A DNA stretch of 64,000 nucleotides. Origin: Theocolax elegans. Its lineage: Eukaryota; Arthropoda; Insecta; Hymenoptera; Cerocephalidae. Of this stretch, positions 10,511 to 24,175 are shown in pieces; the stretch's first letter is position 1; every line of letters starts with the position of its first letter. Both the position numbers and the translations under genes were made by a program. The notes under the pieces are model-generated. The model worked only from the letters and a program-made list of their open reading frames with translations, was not told the DNA's origin and ran no database searches. Location: positions 57,218,539 through 57,282,538 of the forward strand of contig CM047431.1 in the NCBI GenBank assembly GCA_026168455.1, written 5' to 3'.

Positions 10511-12251
10511 TAGCATTTTGTATAAGGTGGTCAAATCGGTATCGCGTCAGAAAGTAGAATTAATTCTAGTTGACCTGGTGGAAAATTGATATTTCAAAAG
10601 TTAAAAGATTCCCTGTGTGAGTATATATTTATACGAAAAGTGAAAATAATGGATAAATAAAATAAATGGTTTGAATCGAATGCCAAACTAGTTGTTGATC
10701 CTTGTTCAACAAAACGACTAAAAGTATGTTTTAGAAGTGTTGTATATATTATTTTTCTACAAGTACAACATACGTAATACGACAATAGTTTATGTTGATT
10801 TTAGATTTATTTATTAATTATAAGAGAGATGACTGCACGTGGAATGATTACTATTTATAAATATACATTATAATAATAAATATCGTTTTGTCGATCTTCC
10901 TTTAATTAATTTTCTAATACATCTGGTGGTAACATTTAAGAGTTAGCGATGTGCAAGTAAGTTGCTAAAAAGAGGGTTTTGCGCAATATTTGAGAAAATA
11001 TTGAGTAACGCAAATTAGTTCGTAAATACCGATTAAATTCATATATACATTTGTAATAAATATATTCACGGACGATTTAGAGTCAATATTCAAAATAAAT
11101 ATTGTTACTATATTAAAAGATTCACCAAAGTTAGAAATTTACTATCAATTTATTTAGCTTCTGCCGATCAGGCGTTTTGTGTGGAAAATTCAAATCACTG
11201 TTATCGTTGGTGTCTCTTTGAGCCATGAAGTTCAATTGATAGAGTTGAAGAATCCCATTCGACAGAGTGCTAGACCCTGTGTACACAAGTATAAATAGCC
11301 ATTGACGGCGCTGGGGTGTACGGTCAGTTATGATACTATCCAAAGGTACCTCGTCAATGTATTACCATAGGTAGTAATTAAATACTATCAACCGTGTAAT
11401 ATCACCTTAGCGCTCGTATAAATAATTCATTACAGTGTGCACGAAATACGTTCAAGGTGCAGACTATCACCGGAAAAAGAAAATTGAAATATTACTTTAT
11501 ATTACATTCGGATTTTTAAGGATTTGGATTTCCGGTTATTTTACTGCCCCTATAATTTGATATCTTATTTACACAGTTGATTATCCGGATAAATGGAATT
11601 CAGATTTACATTTTAAGATTCAGATACCTTTATAAACCCTCTAAACTCTTTAGAGTGATCCACTACATTTTTGAGTCGAAATTCCACTGGGCTACAGTAA
11701 TTTTTTACCCTCTGAAGGGAAATTCCTCGAAGTAATAATTTCGTAATGATTTTTCGAATGTAAAATATACAAAAAAATTATTACTATCTTTTTTAAATTA
11801 ATTTTAAAATAAAGTTTTTTAATTCTTTTGCTGGTAAACTAAAGCGTCCCCGTTTGCAGCTATATATTTTAAACCTGTATTTTTGTTTTTCATTGTTAGA
11901 CAGTCAAACATTTTGATATCAATAAAAATATACGAAAATAATAGCTAATTTTAGTAATTGCGTTTTATTAATTTTAGTAATTAATTTTAGTAATCTGACG
12001 CGATGCCAAATTACCAAAATTTGTGTTTAAAGGTGGAGCTTTTCACTCGAATAAACTTAGGAGAGAATCTGAATATTCGAATAATCTTACAGTTTACTAC
12101 ACTTTTTAAAACGTTGATAAATCGTTCAAAGTCGAGAAAAGGTGCAATCTTGATTTACTGTTCAAAACGGTGCTAATCCGGGTACAAATTTTTCGGTAAT
12201 TATTTTAAATTGATATTACTTAATTACCTGCTTTCAAATTACAGTTTACAG

Positions 12252-12292
<41 letters not shown>

Positions 12293-14593
12293 GTGCTCGT
12301 TTAATTTCGTGCATCTACTTTACTCTCAAGTATGTAAGGAGATAAAAAGTCAAATATAATCCGACCAACATTAATTTCTCGGAATAAATGTCAATTGAGA
12401 AAGTACCTTTTTCCATATGCGGATGAAATAGTGCCTTGTTTAACTGAATAAGATTCAGCTCTTTTCTTCAATCACAGACGAGTTAGCCCTTTTTACAAAC
12501 GAAAGCGATATAGCTCGTTTTATTCAGACCTCATCGAGTTAACCCTTTTCCGGAAAACTTACTTCGTCCACAGCCATCCGTATGAAGTAGTCACAAATCA
12601 TAGGGTTTATAAAGATTATTTAAAAAAAAATTAATTTTTTTCTAAAAAAATCTTGAAAAACGGATTTAGAAAATGGTAATTTTAATATTTTTTTATAAAC
12701 AAAAGAAGAAATTTTTGAAAAAATCGTGAACGCCATGTACTTAGGCACGTTTTAAACAATATATACTCAAATTTCTTAAGATTTTTAAATCTGTAATTTA
12801 ATTATGATTTTTGCGTTGAAAATTCATTCCTTTCTCGACCAATAATTACCGATCGAAAATTGCGTATTTAATCATTATTAACAAATTTATTTTTTCTTTA
12901 AAAATCAAAACGCCATGCCCTCGCTTTTGTTTTAAACTACCCATATGAATTTTGTTCAGATTTTTAATTCAATATTTCAACATAATTCCTATGTTGAAAC
13001 ATGCAGATCCCTGTAATTTGGGTCCGACATCCCGTTTAGCAAGAATTGATTGTTTATTATTTTTTATAGCTTATTTGGAGTAAAAAAAGGTATACAACGT
13101 GTATCAGCAATAAATGACGAAAAAAAAAATACCGGTGATTTCCCGAATTTCAATTTCTTATAAATAGTATTAATACGTAATCATGAAATTGTCTACTTAT
13201 ACATATAGATATACGTACGTATAAAGCTCTTTTTTGTAAATATTATTATAATCTTTGAAAATATATTCCCGGCAATTGATGAAATAAATATATGTATTTA
13301 GCGGAACGTAAGTAAACGATAATAAATTACAGGTTATTCTTTGTTATTCTCGTGGTACACATGTCAACGCGTGTTTAATTTATTTAACCATCGGGTGGCT
13401 CGAGCCTCATTAATAATGTACGACATCAACGTAATCTCGTTTTTTTTTCTCTCGGGATTATTTGTTTTTTGTTTCTTTTTTTTTATTTGTTCGCGGTGTT
13501 TTCGTTATCGACTAATCTCCGGGCTGTCGGTATATTACATTTCCTAAATACCTTCGCGATTGCTCGGCTCGAGCTCGTAAGCTAAAGACAATAAAAAATT
13601 AATGCATTTCGACGATTCACGGTGCAGAAGAGCGTGCCTGAAAAATCTTATCGGATTGATACGTATTTATTAGGTTTTGGAAAAATTTGAGTAAAATGTT
13701 TTTCTTTTCTAATCAAAAGACGAGATACGCAAGTATAGCGAAGAGAAAGAAAACGAAGAGTACGTCTCTTTCGCATCACTTCGTAGGAGCTATCCCGAGA
13801 CAGCGTAATTTAATTTATCTGCAAACTTTGCTCGGTCCTTGGTAGAAACGGATTACGGTTTTTCAACTATGAAATAAGGATATTGAGTAGAAATGAGTAA
13901 ATAATGTTGACCGTTTCTTCCTTACCATGCACAAATTTCTTCCTCTGTGTATACTTATTTGTTCGAATTATCAACCGTTTAAATTATAAACTGCTGATCA
14001 CTTTCTAAAAATAAGAAACAATCTATTACTCTATTAAAACTTTTTTATCAATGAATCCATAAGCTAAGACAATAAAAAATTTATGTTAACAATCGAGGAA
14101 CTGATTCGACTTGATAAAACATTCAGATTTCAGGGCCCCATAAGTATTGAAAACTGTATTGGAAAATATTCATGGTTATATACGGGATATCACAGAAACA
14201 AAAATTTTTTTATTTTATACTACAGACCCTTTTTCATAACGAAAGAGATACTACACAGAGATAAAATTTTTCAAGTTTTTTTTTTATTAATTAGTAATTC
14301 AGCGATTGAATTGAATTTGACACTTGAATTGTAAAATTTAAAAGAATATAAAAAATAGTGCAAGTAAAAATTTTAAATTTTATTCATTTTCTTCGTCAAT
14401 AAAGAAATTTTACTCCGAAAAAATAGTAAAATTTCTTACGCGCGTTCAATTCCTTACTATCAAATATAACTATAATCTTGATGAGATACTATCATAGGAA
14501 ATGTATGAGTTCTCGATTCGAGCCTCCGTCGCAGTTGGTGTTTGAAATATATTTGAAATATATCGAATTGTTTTTTAAGTTTTTCTATTATTG
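10511..14593. other. AT-rich intergenic stretch
   Basis: About 4 kb between the odorant receptor stop and the first 392 bp MITE. It is AT-rich, with homopolymer runs and one (AC)n tract. The few open frames of 60-83 codons show no recognisable protein pattern and atypical composition. No gene could be supported. Confidence 0.6.
12255..12290. repeat. (AC)n microsatellite
   Basis: An uninterrupted run of 18 AC units. Confidence 0.97.
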
Positions 14594-14985
14594 TTAAGGG
14601 GGTTCCATACTCAATTTTTGATGATTAATTAATAAAAAAGTATAACGGTATGTGAAAAAATAAGAGAAGAGGCGCCTTCGTTTATTGACAATCTAACTGT
14701 GTACTGAATTTTAGATTAAAATATTATTACGTTTTCGAGAAAAGTCTTACCAAAAATATCAAATCTTTTCACCTCGTTGAGGTTAGGTTTACATTTTTGG
14801 TAAGACTTTTCTGAAAAACGCAATATAATTTTAATCTGAAATTCAGCACACAGTTAAATTATCAATAAACGAAGGCGCCTCTTCTCTTATTTTTTCACAT
14901 ACTGTTTTATTTACAAATTTATTACTAATAATCACGATTGCCGATAAGGTAGGGAGGATAAATATTGACTATGGCACCCCGTTAA
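14594..14985 (+). mobile_element. 392 bp TTAA MITE, copy 1
   Basis: TTAA at 14594-14597 and 14982-14985 flank imperfect termini GGGGGTTCCATACTCAATTT and AAATATTGACTATGGCACCC. The interior is largely palindromic: AAGAGAAGAGGCGCCTTCG occurs in both arms inverted, as does AGTCTTACCAAAAAT. It has no coding capacity, so it would need an outside piggyBac-like transposase. The element at 40104-40495 is the same length and mostly identical, in opposite orientation. Confidence 0.9.
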
Positions 14986-16548
14986 ATGCATTCAAATATT
15001 TAGCGAATACGGATACAGATAAAATTATTACTGTTTAAGAAGGTTCAATTGGTACAAAAAATAATTGACAGGACTGTCAATTTAAAATATGTTATAATCG
15101 ATGAAATGATCTTTTCTTGTACAAAATGTCGAGTAGGGCTTCCCATCAAAAATGCAAAAAAAACAATTTTGATTAAATGTAATTTTCGCGTGTGTCTTAT
15201 ACTTACGGAAAAGTCATGACGCATATACGGATTTTGCAATAAATTTGATACGATACTTGAATAATTTTTTAACCAAAAATAAAATAATATTTGTATAAAA
15301 TTAAACGCTAAACGGATCGTTAAAAAAGGTATTTATTGTTGATCGATAAATTATTTGAAACGAAAATCGTGTAGGTTACAGCAGCCGAAGTAAAATACGT
15401 AATCACGTGACCTATAGTATAAATTTCGCGCGATTAGAGGTTAGGAAAACGCTATATATAATATACTTACACATTACGACTGTCCTCGTTTCACAAGTAC
15501 AATTTATTAATTTGAAGGACATTTTTATAAATGATTTAGTTAACCGAATTAATTGTCTCGATATTTAAAACCCGTACAACTATTACTGTATTCAACTGCA
15601 GTAAATCCTTGGTTTACCACAAAAACTAGTAAATTACGCTCCAAATATTCGTAAATATTACCCGAAAAATTATTCCTCTGTGTAATTTTATTTAAAATGA
15701 AAATTATATAGGTATATAGAAATTATCGATCCCTGGACTTGGATATACCTACCATATGAACTACGCGAATATCGGTAAACAAACAAATTTGGTCTGTTAG
15801 TTTATCAGGAACTTTCTTTCGTTTTAAACGAATAATGTGTGGACAGCGACAATATAAAAAGTAGATTCGTTTAAAAAAGAGGTTGCATAACGTTTGTAAT
15901 CGAATGCCAACGCGTTGATAATATAACTAAACGTTTCCTTAATACCCAAAGTGTTAAGTACATTTCGTGAACTTGTATTCATAATATATAATTATTTAAA
16001 TATACAACTTATGCAAAATGATTAACATTATCTCCTACGGTGTGCAGATTCAACGTCTTCGGTTAACGTAAAGCTATCGATGTCTATTTACATATATATT
16101 ATACATATATCTGTATATGTGTGTGTGTGTGTGGGTGGGTGTGGGTGTGGGTGTACATAAATATACGTTGTGACCAGGCACTTTATGTATTTGGACATTG
16201 TTAATAAAAAAAATAAATAAATCGGAAGGATCGAGTTTACGCGATCGAGCGTATCATGGATCAACCGCGAGTAAATTATGTAACCGATGGTGACGTACGC
16301 GAACATTATCAGCCGTTGGAATAATTTTCAAGACGAATTGTTTGTTCGTGAAACAAAAAAATTAAAAATACGCGAAAATAAAGTATACGTTTGCATTAAC
16401 TCGTTAATTGCCCAAACTGCAATTTGGTTTATCAACGAAATTATTAGATTAGGTCTATCGGTCAAAACCAGACGTTATTTAACATTCCGCACTGGGCGAA
16501 CGTTCTAGTCTTCAAAATTTACACCGGAACAAGTTAATTAAATGAACA
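14986..16548. other. AT-rich intergenic stretch upstream of the GH1 gene
   Basis: No exon was recognised. It contains a GT/GGGTGT-rich simple repeat near 16115-16155. The last few hundred bases should hold the promoter of the glycoside hydrolase gene, but no convincing TATA or initiator could be singled out. Confidence 0.5.
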
Positions 16549-19500
16549 ATGTCGACTCTTAACTTTGGAAAAATCGGTTTTCTCATTATCAACGTTTTAA
16601 CAATCGTCGGAACAACCACCAGCGAAACTCTAAAGATTCCTAAAGACTTTTTGATCGGCAGTGCATCCTGCTGCTTTTCAAGTGGAAGGTGCTTGGAACG
16701 TTGATGGTACTCTATTCACGTATATATACTTAATAATATTTAAAAAAAATGCAAGAGAGAATTTTTTGCGTAGTAAAAATTACCGTGGCACCGCGTGTTT
16801 GCTTGGAAACATTTAGTAAAAATTACCTTGGATGTACTGTGACGTATCAGGTTAATATACGATTGAACAGCTGATTTACCACGAGGCGTTACAGTAATTT
16901 TAGTCAGAAAATTCTCTCCGCGTGGATTTGATCAATTGAATGATTATAACGCTCGACTGGTCCGATATAGGTAAAGGTGAAAATTATTGGGACCATTTGA
17001 CTCACACTCAGCCTAAATTATTTTTGAAACAAGCAAACGCAGACGTCGCCGTTGACTTTTATCACAGATACAAGGAAGATATTAATTTAGTCTCCGAAGC
17101 TGGCGTAAGGATAATCGATGTTACACGTATATATATTTATCACACATCATCCGTTGACTATGACACCCATTAACCGCATTAGCGACATAATAACTCTAGC
17201 TCGATAAATACAATAACGAACGATTATGGTTCTGGTTGATCCTTTTATGTATAGTTCGATCACTTTCGATTCTCGCTCAGCTGGACGCGACTCCTCCCGA
17301 ACGGTACCACCGACAATGTCAACCCACTCGGAGTCCAGTTTTACCACAATGTCCTTGACGAACTCGAAGCCAAGGGTATCCAGGCGTTCGTCACCATTTA
17401 CCACTGGGACCATCCCCAAGTGTTCGAGGAGGAGGGAGGCTGGACCTCCGACGCGATAATCGACCGCTTTGAAAACTATGCGAGATTCGTCTTCGAGGAG
17501 TTTGGCGATCGCGTCAAGTTTTTCTCCACCATCAATGAACCGACGATCTTCTGCACCTTCATGTACCGAACGAAGAGCGACGGCATACCTCGTGAGTATC
17601 CAACTGACTTCCAAGCAAAATTCCTTTTTCTCCTGGGAACTGATGTGATAAAAAATAATAAAAAATAATTTCTATTAAGAATTTTATCGTCTTTGCGATT
17701 TGTTTAATGGAATAGGGATCTTGATATGCATATATGCATTTTCGACGAAAATTGTATAGGCCGATCAGGATAGAGAAGTTCTATCGAAACGTCACCATTT
17801 ACAAATATTGCGTTAACCCGTCAACGTTCACATCAACGTCCCTTCCGTTAAATAAAAAATAATAATATCTATGAAACTCGAAAATTGTTTAACATTAAGA
17901 GTTATTACTTCTTTAATAGTTTTTCAACTATTATCATGAAGTAAACGTCCAAACGGTAAAAAGGAAATAATAACTAATAATAACTATCTACCAGTAATTA
18001 AAAATAATAATACTAAATTTAAATATAAAATTCCTCGATTATTATACGTAATTATAAAAAATTATAAATACAAGAATGAGAAATATAAAAAATGATAACT
18101 AATAACAATACTTAATACACGTGAAGAGTAAGTAATTAGGAATAATATAATTATAGTCCAAAACTGAAACGTGTATAAATGTTTAGTACTGTTAATTAAT
18201 AATTCTCTTAATATATTTATTTTATTTTATTAATCATGGCTAAAAATTAAATGAATGATAAAATTTCCGGTTGGGGTTACTAAATTTTGTTTGACCATGA
18301 CCAGTGACAGGGTTCCGAGGTGCCGAAGAGTACAAGTGCGTGGAGACCATGCTGAAGGCTCACGCGCGAGCCTACCATCTCTACGACTCAGAATTCCGAA
18401 GCAAACAGAATGGACAAATCGGTCTGGTGATCCCGTGCAGCTACTATTACGGGATGGACCTCCATGATCCGAGGGCCGAGGACGTGTCCTTCGATTTCGA
18501 GTGCGGGTGGGTCGCTCATCCAATCTTCTCGGAGGAAGGAGACTACCCGAAGATCATGAGGGAGCAAATCGACAAACGAAGTAAAATTCAAGGCGTTGAG
18601 TCTAGGTTACCACAATTGTCGCCTGAGTGGATCGATTTGATAAGGTGCACGACTAAACATTTTTTCCTTACCCATACGACATTTCGTATTCATGAAATTC
18701 TTTATAAGATCACGCGTGTAGGTCTCGTTGTGATAACACAAATTGAAATTTGTAATCCAGATCGAGTGGTATACTTTTATACGAGGATAAAACATTTTCA
18801 ATGTATAAAAATTATCGTGAAATGATTAACTGGTTAAGTGATACTGCAACAAATGCGATAAAAAGAGAAGTCGGGTCCATTCTGTCTTTGTAGCGTGCAC
18901 GATCAAATCAAATAATTTTCTTGTTGGCTCTCTGAATCAGAATTTGACTCAAAATTGCTACAAATGTTCATCGAATACTTTACCATTTTGAGCACTAAAA
19001 ATGAAATATTCTGTGACACTTAACCGGTTTTGAAAGAAGAAAAGATAAAGCTAAAAAATACGGTGAGAAAAATTTGTCTAAAAAATATCTAAATGTTTTG
19101 AGTAAAAATTGTAATGGCGGTATAGCATCAATTCAATCAAGACATTTGACCTCAAAACGACCTCATTTGAGAAATATTTCTATCTAATACGGTCAAAATT
19201 TGTAAGTTAGATTTTCTATTTTTATGTAAAATTTTTGACAAAAATTGTAAAAACAAACGAACGTCATCGTTTTACTGAGAATATTTGGGTTATTTTTAAT
19301 AATTTTTTATCTTCGTGTAACCTAAAAAGAGTGCTGGATGAATTTCAAGGTGTTGATAACTCCCTTAATATCTATAGACGTTTACTATCTCTTTCTCTCT
19401 TTCTACTTTTTATTATTATTATTTATCTCTCCCTACTTTTTATTATTGCTATTAAAACTAATACTTGTCGATAAAAAATATAGTGCCAGTATGATTGAAA

Positions 19501-21555
19501 TTGTCTGAATCTGATTCTCAGTTTTCATTAAAATTATAGATGAAAATGAAATAACGTCGAATATACGTACACCAATTTTTTTTACCTTGAACAGTTGGGT
19601 AATTTTTATTCATTATTTTTTTCTCTTGGTGTACGTTTCAGGGGAAGTTCGGACTACTTTGGATTGAATCACTACTACGCTTACCTCGTGAAGCAACTTC
19701 CGGAATCCCAAATTCTGAATTGGCCCAACGACGAAGGATTGGTCTACGACTTTTGTCTGGACTTGGAGGTAACTATCACTTCCTATTACACACTCACAGT
19801 CACCTCGCACGCAAAAAAATGTCAAAAGACATATTCATAAATAAAATCGGAATATGATACTTCAAATATCGAGCAAGACTAGTTAAGAGGGTTCAAGCGA
19901 TTTACTATAAACTCTTAATCAGAGAAGTTATTCTACTTGCCAAAGGTTTCAAGAATGATGTAGGTTCTCGATTAAAATGAGGAGAAAAGAAATATCGAGA
20001 ATAATATGATTTTTAACATGTTGCTCGTAGACAAATTATCATTTCGTTATAAAAAAATAAATTTTAGTAGAAAAACACGTAGTTGTAGATTCAATTGTAA
20101 AGATTATTGTCACGTTCAAAAAAAAGTATGAGAAATTAATAATGAATTAATTAGTAATTGCAAACAATTTTCAACAATAGCACACAATTTTAAATGAAAT
20201 AACAAATGCAATATTAAAAGATCTAACACATAGGCCAACGCGCTTCAACCATACCTTATATAAATGATAATAACGGAGCGCTATAAATAACATTCACACT
20301 GAGAAATTCTTCAAACTTCATACTTTTCGGAGATCTGCTATCCAAGAATCCGCACCAATTGCTGAAAAAGTCTCATCACTTTTTTCTTGCCACACGAACG
20401 CCACACTAGGACGTCTGTTACACAATTTTTAAGTATATATTTTATGTACAGCATCTGCAACTTAAAACATTTTCAACCATGAAAAATTATTGGTGTGTCT
20501 GCCGTACACACAAGTAATTTTTTAAATACACTCGGAGATTCGTACCATCTACTAGGGTATATTTGCTACCCCAAAAAAGTATACGATAGTTGCCCTATAG
20601 TTCGACTCACGTGTTACATCGAAAATATATTTAAAAAAAAATTAGCCTGATCTGTCATCTGAGATGTGAAAATTTTGAATTTTCATCTTCGTGTTTCGTT
20701 GTCAGTCACCCATAAAATATCCAAGTAACAATTTTGGCCAATAATAGCGTTTCTGAAAATGTGCGCTGCCAAGGGTCAACCCGAGAATTATTGATAATTT
20801 CTGTTTCTTTAAAAAATTAAAAGTAACTGGGTATAGGTTTTGTAATTATATAAATAAATATCCATTTAACTGTAATACTTGGCCCCCCAAGAAACGAAAC
20901 AATAGTATTTGTAATTTTGTATAACAACACTGGAGGGTGAAAGACAATTACAGCTATCATATGTTTCTCTTTCCATTATTTCTTTGCGTGAATTTGAATT
21001 GAGTACTTTATCATTGGAATTTTTCATCGATAGCGGAGCCTCAAAATAGGAATTGGCGACTTGTTGAGGATGATCAAGAAAAAGTATAACAACCCGAAGG
21101 TTTACATCCTCGAAAACGGAGTCAACATACGAAACCAGATCGAGGACGACTCGAGAATCAAGTTCATGCACGACAACATTAAAGAAACGTTGATCGCGCG
21201 AAATCGAGATGGCTGCGACGTAAGATCTTACACGGTTTGGAGTTTTCTTCGAAGTTTCGAATGGTTTAATGGTTATAGGTTAGTGTGACATTTTTTTTCC
21301 TTTTCGAGAAAGTATACCAGTACACTACCCGGTTTCTGCTTTACCGACCGATAACATGGCCACTATCGTTAATCAATAATGTAGGGATTCACTATGATAT
21401 TTTGATATTTTTTTTCTCTTTTTTCCATTAGTCCGGACTTTGGACTGGTCGATGTGCAGATGAACGATAGCCTTAAACGGATACCGAAAAAGTCGTACTA
21501 TTGGATCCAATCTGTCTTGAAAAAACGTCAACTTACCGATGTTACCAATCACTAA
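16549..21555 (+). pseudogene. Glycoside hydrolase family 1 (myrosinase/beta-glucosidase-like), seven exons, frameshifted exon 1
   Basis: GH1 enzymes hydrolyse beta-glucosides with retention; insect members are usually secreted gut or defence enzymes. Exons: 16549-16706, 16971-17104, 17255-17591, 18311-18644, 19642-19768, 21034-21278, 21432-21555, all with GT/AG borders and matching phases. Exon 1 starts with a signal peptide (hydrophobic core IGFLIINVLTIVG), then IPKDFLIGSAS. One extra base near 16666 (GCATCCTGCTGC) then breaks the frame before the expected AAFQVEGAWNVDG, which is readable in the next frame. Later exons carry GKGENYWD, FRFSLSWTRLLP, TIYHWDHPQ, the acid/base motif TINEP, YFGLNHYYAY, the nucleophile motif YILENG and SFEWFNGYS. 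About 10-15 residues expected between ...FCLDLE (exon 5) and RSLKIGIGDLL (exon 6) are missing: a lost or unrecognised small exon. Both catalytic glutamates survive, so the frameshift could be recent or an assembly error; otherwise a pseudogene. Confidence 0.9.
16755..16919. mobile_element. Small inverted-repeat element in GH1 intron 1
   Basis: GAGAGAATTTT at the left and AAAATTCTCTC at the right bracket about 165 bp, with an inner inverted motif (AAAATTACCGTGG and TTACAGTAATTTT, weak). The internal GAACAGCTGAT also occurs in the inverted-repeat element at 57674-57783, which suggests a shared MITE family. It fills most of the intron. Confidence 0.5.
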
Positions 21556-21590
21556 CATCAATGCTTCATCGTTTCTTTTTTTCAGTGTTT

Positions 21591-23725
21591 TTAACGAAAT
21601 GGAATTCCTGACATTGTTACCGACCGAGCAAAAAAAAGTTAATGTTTACATTTATTTAACTGATGAATCTAGTATTTTATGATACACTCAAATACAGAAG
21701 CACTGCGGATCGTTCAATAATGTATCTTTCTAGAAAATTTCGAGGGTATTTTCCACTGTAGTTTTCCATGCTCAAATTTTCTAAGGTGTCTTTTATTCAC
21801 TTAACTTAAAAATTTGGAAAATAACGTATTATTCCAACTACTAGTGCCTCTGAATTTTAGTTACTTTTTAAACAGTAGATTCTGTTGAATAAATGTAATT
21901 GTTATCATCGTTTGCTTTGTCGGTAATAACAGATGTGGCACCCACTTCAATTGTTTACCGACCGAGTCAGTAGAAGTGAAAAAATGTTTCTTGTTAAATA
22001 AATAAAGCAAACTGTGCAAAATGGATGCATAATTGCCCTTACTTTAACTATTGTCTATCACTGTGTGAAATTTCAAACAAAAATAATCTTGCGATAAAAA
22101 TGGCATTCGAAGGAAATTTGACTGCGTCTGCTTCCAATGTTGCAATATTGGTAAATTTCCCTCCAATGCCATTTTTTAACGCAACTTGATTTTTGTTTGA
22201 AATTTCATACAGTGATAGATAATAGTCAAAGGAAGGGCAATGATGCCTTTATTTTGCACAATTTACTTTATTTATTTAACCAGATTCATTTTTTCATCTC
22301 TGTTGACCCGGACGGTAAATATTGAATATCACATTCTCTAATGTTTGAAAACAATCGATTGGACGAAACAAAAAATTTATAAAATAAAATATAGAAACGT
22401 ATAAAAAATAAATAATTTAACAAAGTTAAGATTTATTTCATTATTCCCTGATTCACCATTTAAGGAGGTGGCATACCCGGTGGGTTACCAACCGAGCATA
22501 AAAAGACAATTACTGCATTTATTTTAAAAAATATGTAATTTAATGCAAAACCCAAATACAGAAGCACTGGGTAATAAAATAATAAGTAATTCTATGAAGT
22601 TCCAGGTCAATACGATAAAGACACCCTAAAAAATTTCTGCACCGAAAAATCAGAGATAATCGTAATTTTCGGTGCACAAATTTTTTAGAGTGTCTTTATC
22701 GTATTGACCTGGAAATGCGTAGAATTACTTATTATTTTATTACCTAATGCTTCTGTATTTGGGTTTTGCATTAAATTACATATTTTTTTAAATAAATGCA
22801 ATAATTGTCTCTTTTTGCTCAGTCGGTAACCCACCGGGTATGCCACCCCCTTAAGCAAATTATTTGAAAAGTATCACCTGGTTTTTACCGACTGAGCGAC
22901 AAATCTACATCATTGCAGAAAACCAAGAGAAGGACAAGATAATTCAAAGATTTATGCTTTTATAAAGTTCTAATGGTATCTCTTAGCTCCTTGAGACTTA
23001 AAAACGATTTACTTAAATTTCATAGAAAAATATCAATGCATTCGAAAATGGCTGCGTATTTCCTTCCAATGCCATTTTCGAATGCATAATATTTGCAAAT
23101 ATTTAATTGAAATTTCGTACGCTTGAGAATAGACTCGGTCGGTAATAATTGATTTTAACGTATTGAAATTATCTATCTAGTCTAGTATTCATCAAAATGC
23201 AAATTTATATAATGACGTATTTAATTTATCTGTAGTGCTTCTGAATTAAGTTTGTCACAAAGTAATAAATTTTGTTAATTATGATGTGATAGTCAAATTA
23301 CAAGGATCTACTTTTAAAAACTCAACAATTTTCTGCAATTATCGAACTAAAAATCTGGTAAAATTCATGCGTAACACTAGAGTAGTATAGAAGAAGCTAA
23401 CAAAGATTTTTTTTAAAATAATAAATATTAAATTATTTAAAAATTAATAATCACTTTCCGTCGGTAATGATTAGGTGAAAAATTGATCCTTGCGGCTGCA
23501 TAAAAATCTTGATTATTTAGTGATCAAAAATTTAAAAAAAAAATCGTACATACTATTCAAAGAAAATAAAAGAGCGTTACAGAGATATTTTTTGGAAAGT
23601 CAACCCATTGTTAATTAAAAAATAAATAAGAATTACAATTTTTTTAGTCTCACATCTCCTTAAATATAAAACTGAGCTTCTTTGACTTAGTCGGTAACAA
23701 TCGGGTATGTCACTCCCTGTTGTGA
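21591..23725. mobile_element. Cluster of nested and tandem palindromic MITEs
   Basis: The motif TTACCGACCGAG or its complement occurs repeatedly with small changes: near 21617, 21920, 21953, 22302 (diverged), 22484, 22823, 22886, 23130, 23460 and 23690. It pairs up into inverted arms. Related blocks (ATTTATTTAA, ATACAGAAGCACTG, CTTCCAATG) recur in the arms. Units visible: 21591-21945, 21950-22310, 22460-22854 (listed separately) and 22870-23145, then a more diverged right part to about 23725. Some ends resemble the TTAA element termini (TATGTCACTCCC near 23706). There is no transposase coding. It lies directly after the GH1 stop codon. Confidence 0.75.
22460..22854. mobile_element. 395 bp TTAA-flanked palindromic MITE
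   Basis: TTAA at 22460-22463 and 22851-22854 enclose long, almost perfect inverted arms. The left arm is GGAGGTGGCATACCCGGTGG and the right arm ends CCACCGGGTATGCCACCCCC. The arms continue inward through AAATACAGAAGCACTGGGTA and AGGTCAATACGATAAAGACA to a short centre near 22660. The whole element could fold into one hairpin. High arm identity implies a young insertion, probably into the older cluster around it. Confidence 0.92.
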
Positions 23726-24175
23726 GTAGAAATTTATGTAGGCGTGTCAAAGTGAAGAGGGATAGAGGGTAAAGACGTATTTTTTACAAACAAATTTCGT
23801 AATCACAAATCCAGTGAAAATCGCATTATTATTATTATTATCCTCAATGCTCTTGATATACAATAATAATTAATAATTATAAATCAGTTAGGTACAGGAA
23901 CAATTTATCATTCGTGATATTATTTAATAATAATCAATTGCATTATCGTTGTACAATTAAGAGAGAAGAAAAAAATATTTCTTTAAATAACAAAAAAAGA
24001 GAGAACGAAAACGGTCATTCGCCAAGCTCGAGTATTTCTTTTCGATTTGTACAGCGGAGATATGTTCACTTGTAAATAATAGTACAAATTTAAGAGAAAA
24101 ATATACGGAAGGAACGCAACATGCTCGTAAAAAAACAATTCTTTTGAATAAATATGATGAGCGCTCTCCATGGTT

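Noticed and set aside
14083..14334. 83-codon plus-strand frame (MLTIEELIRLDKTF...)
   Set aside because: Isolated AT-rich frame with no splice context, promoter or known domain.
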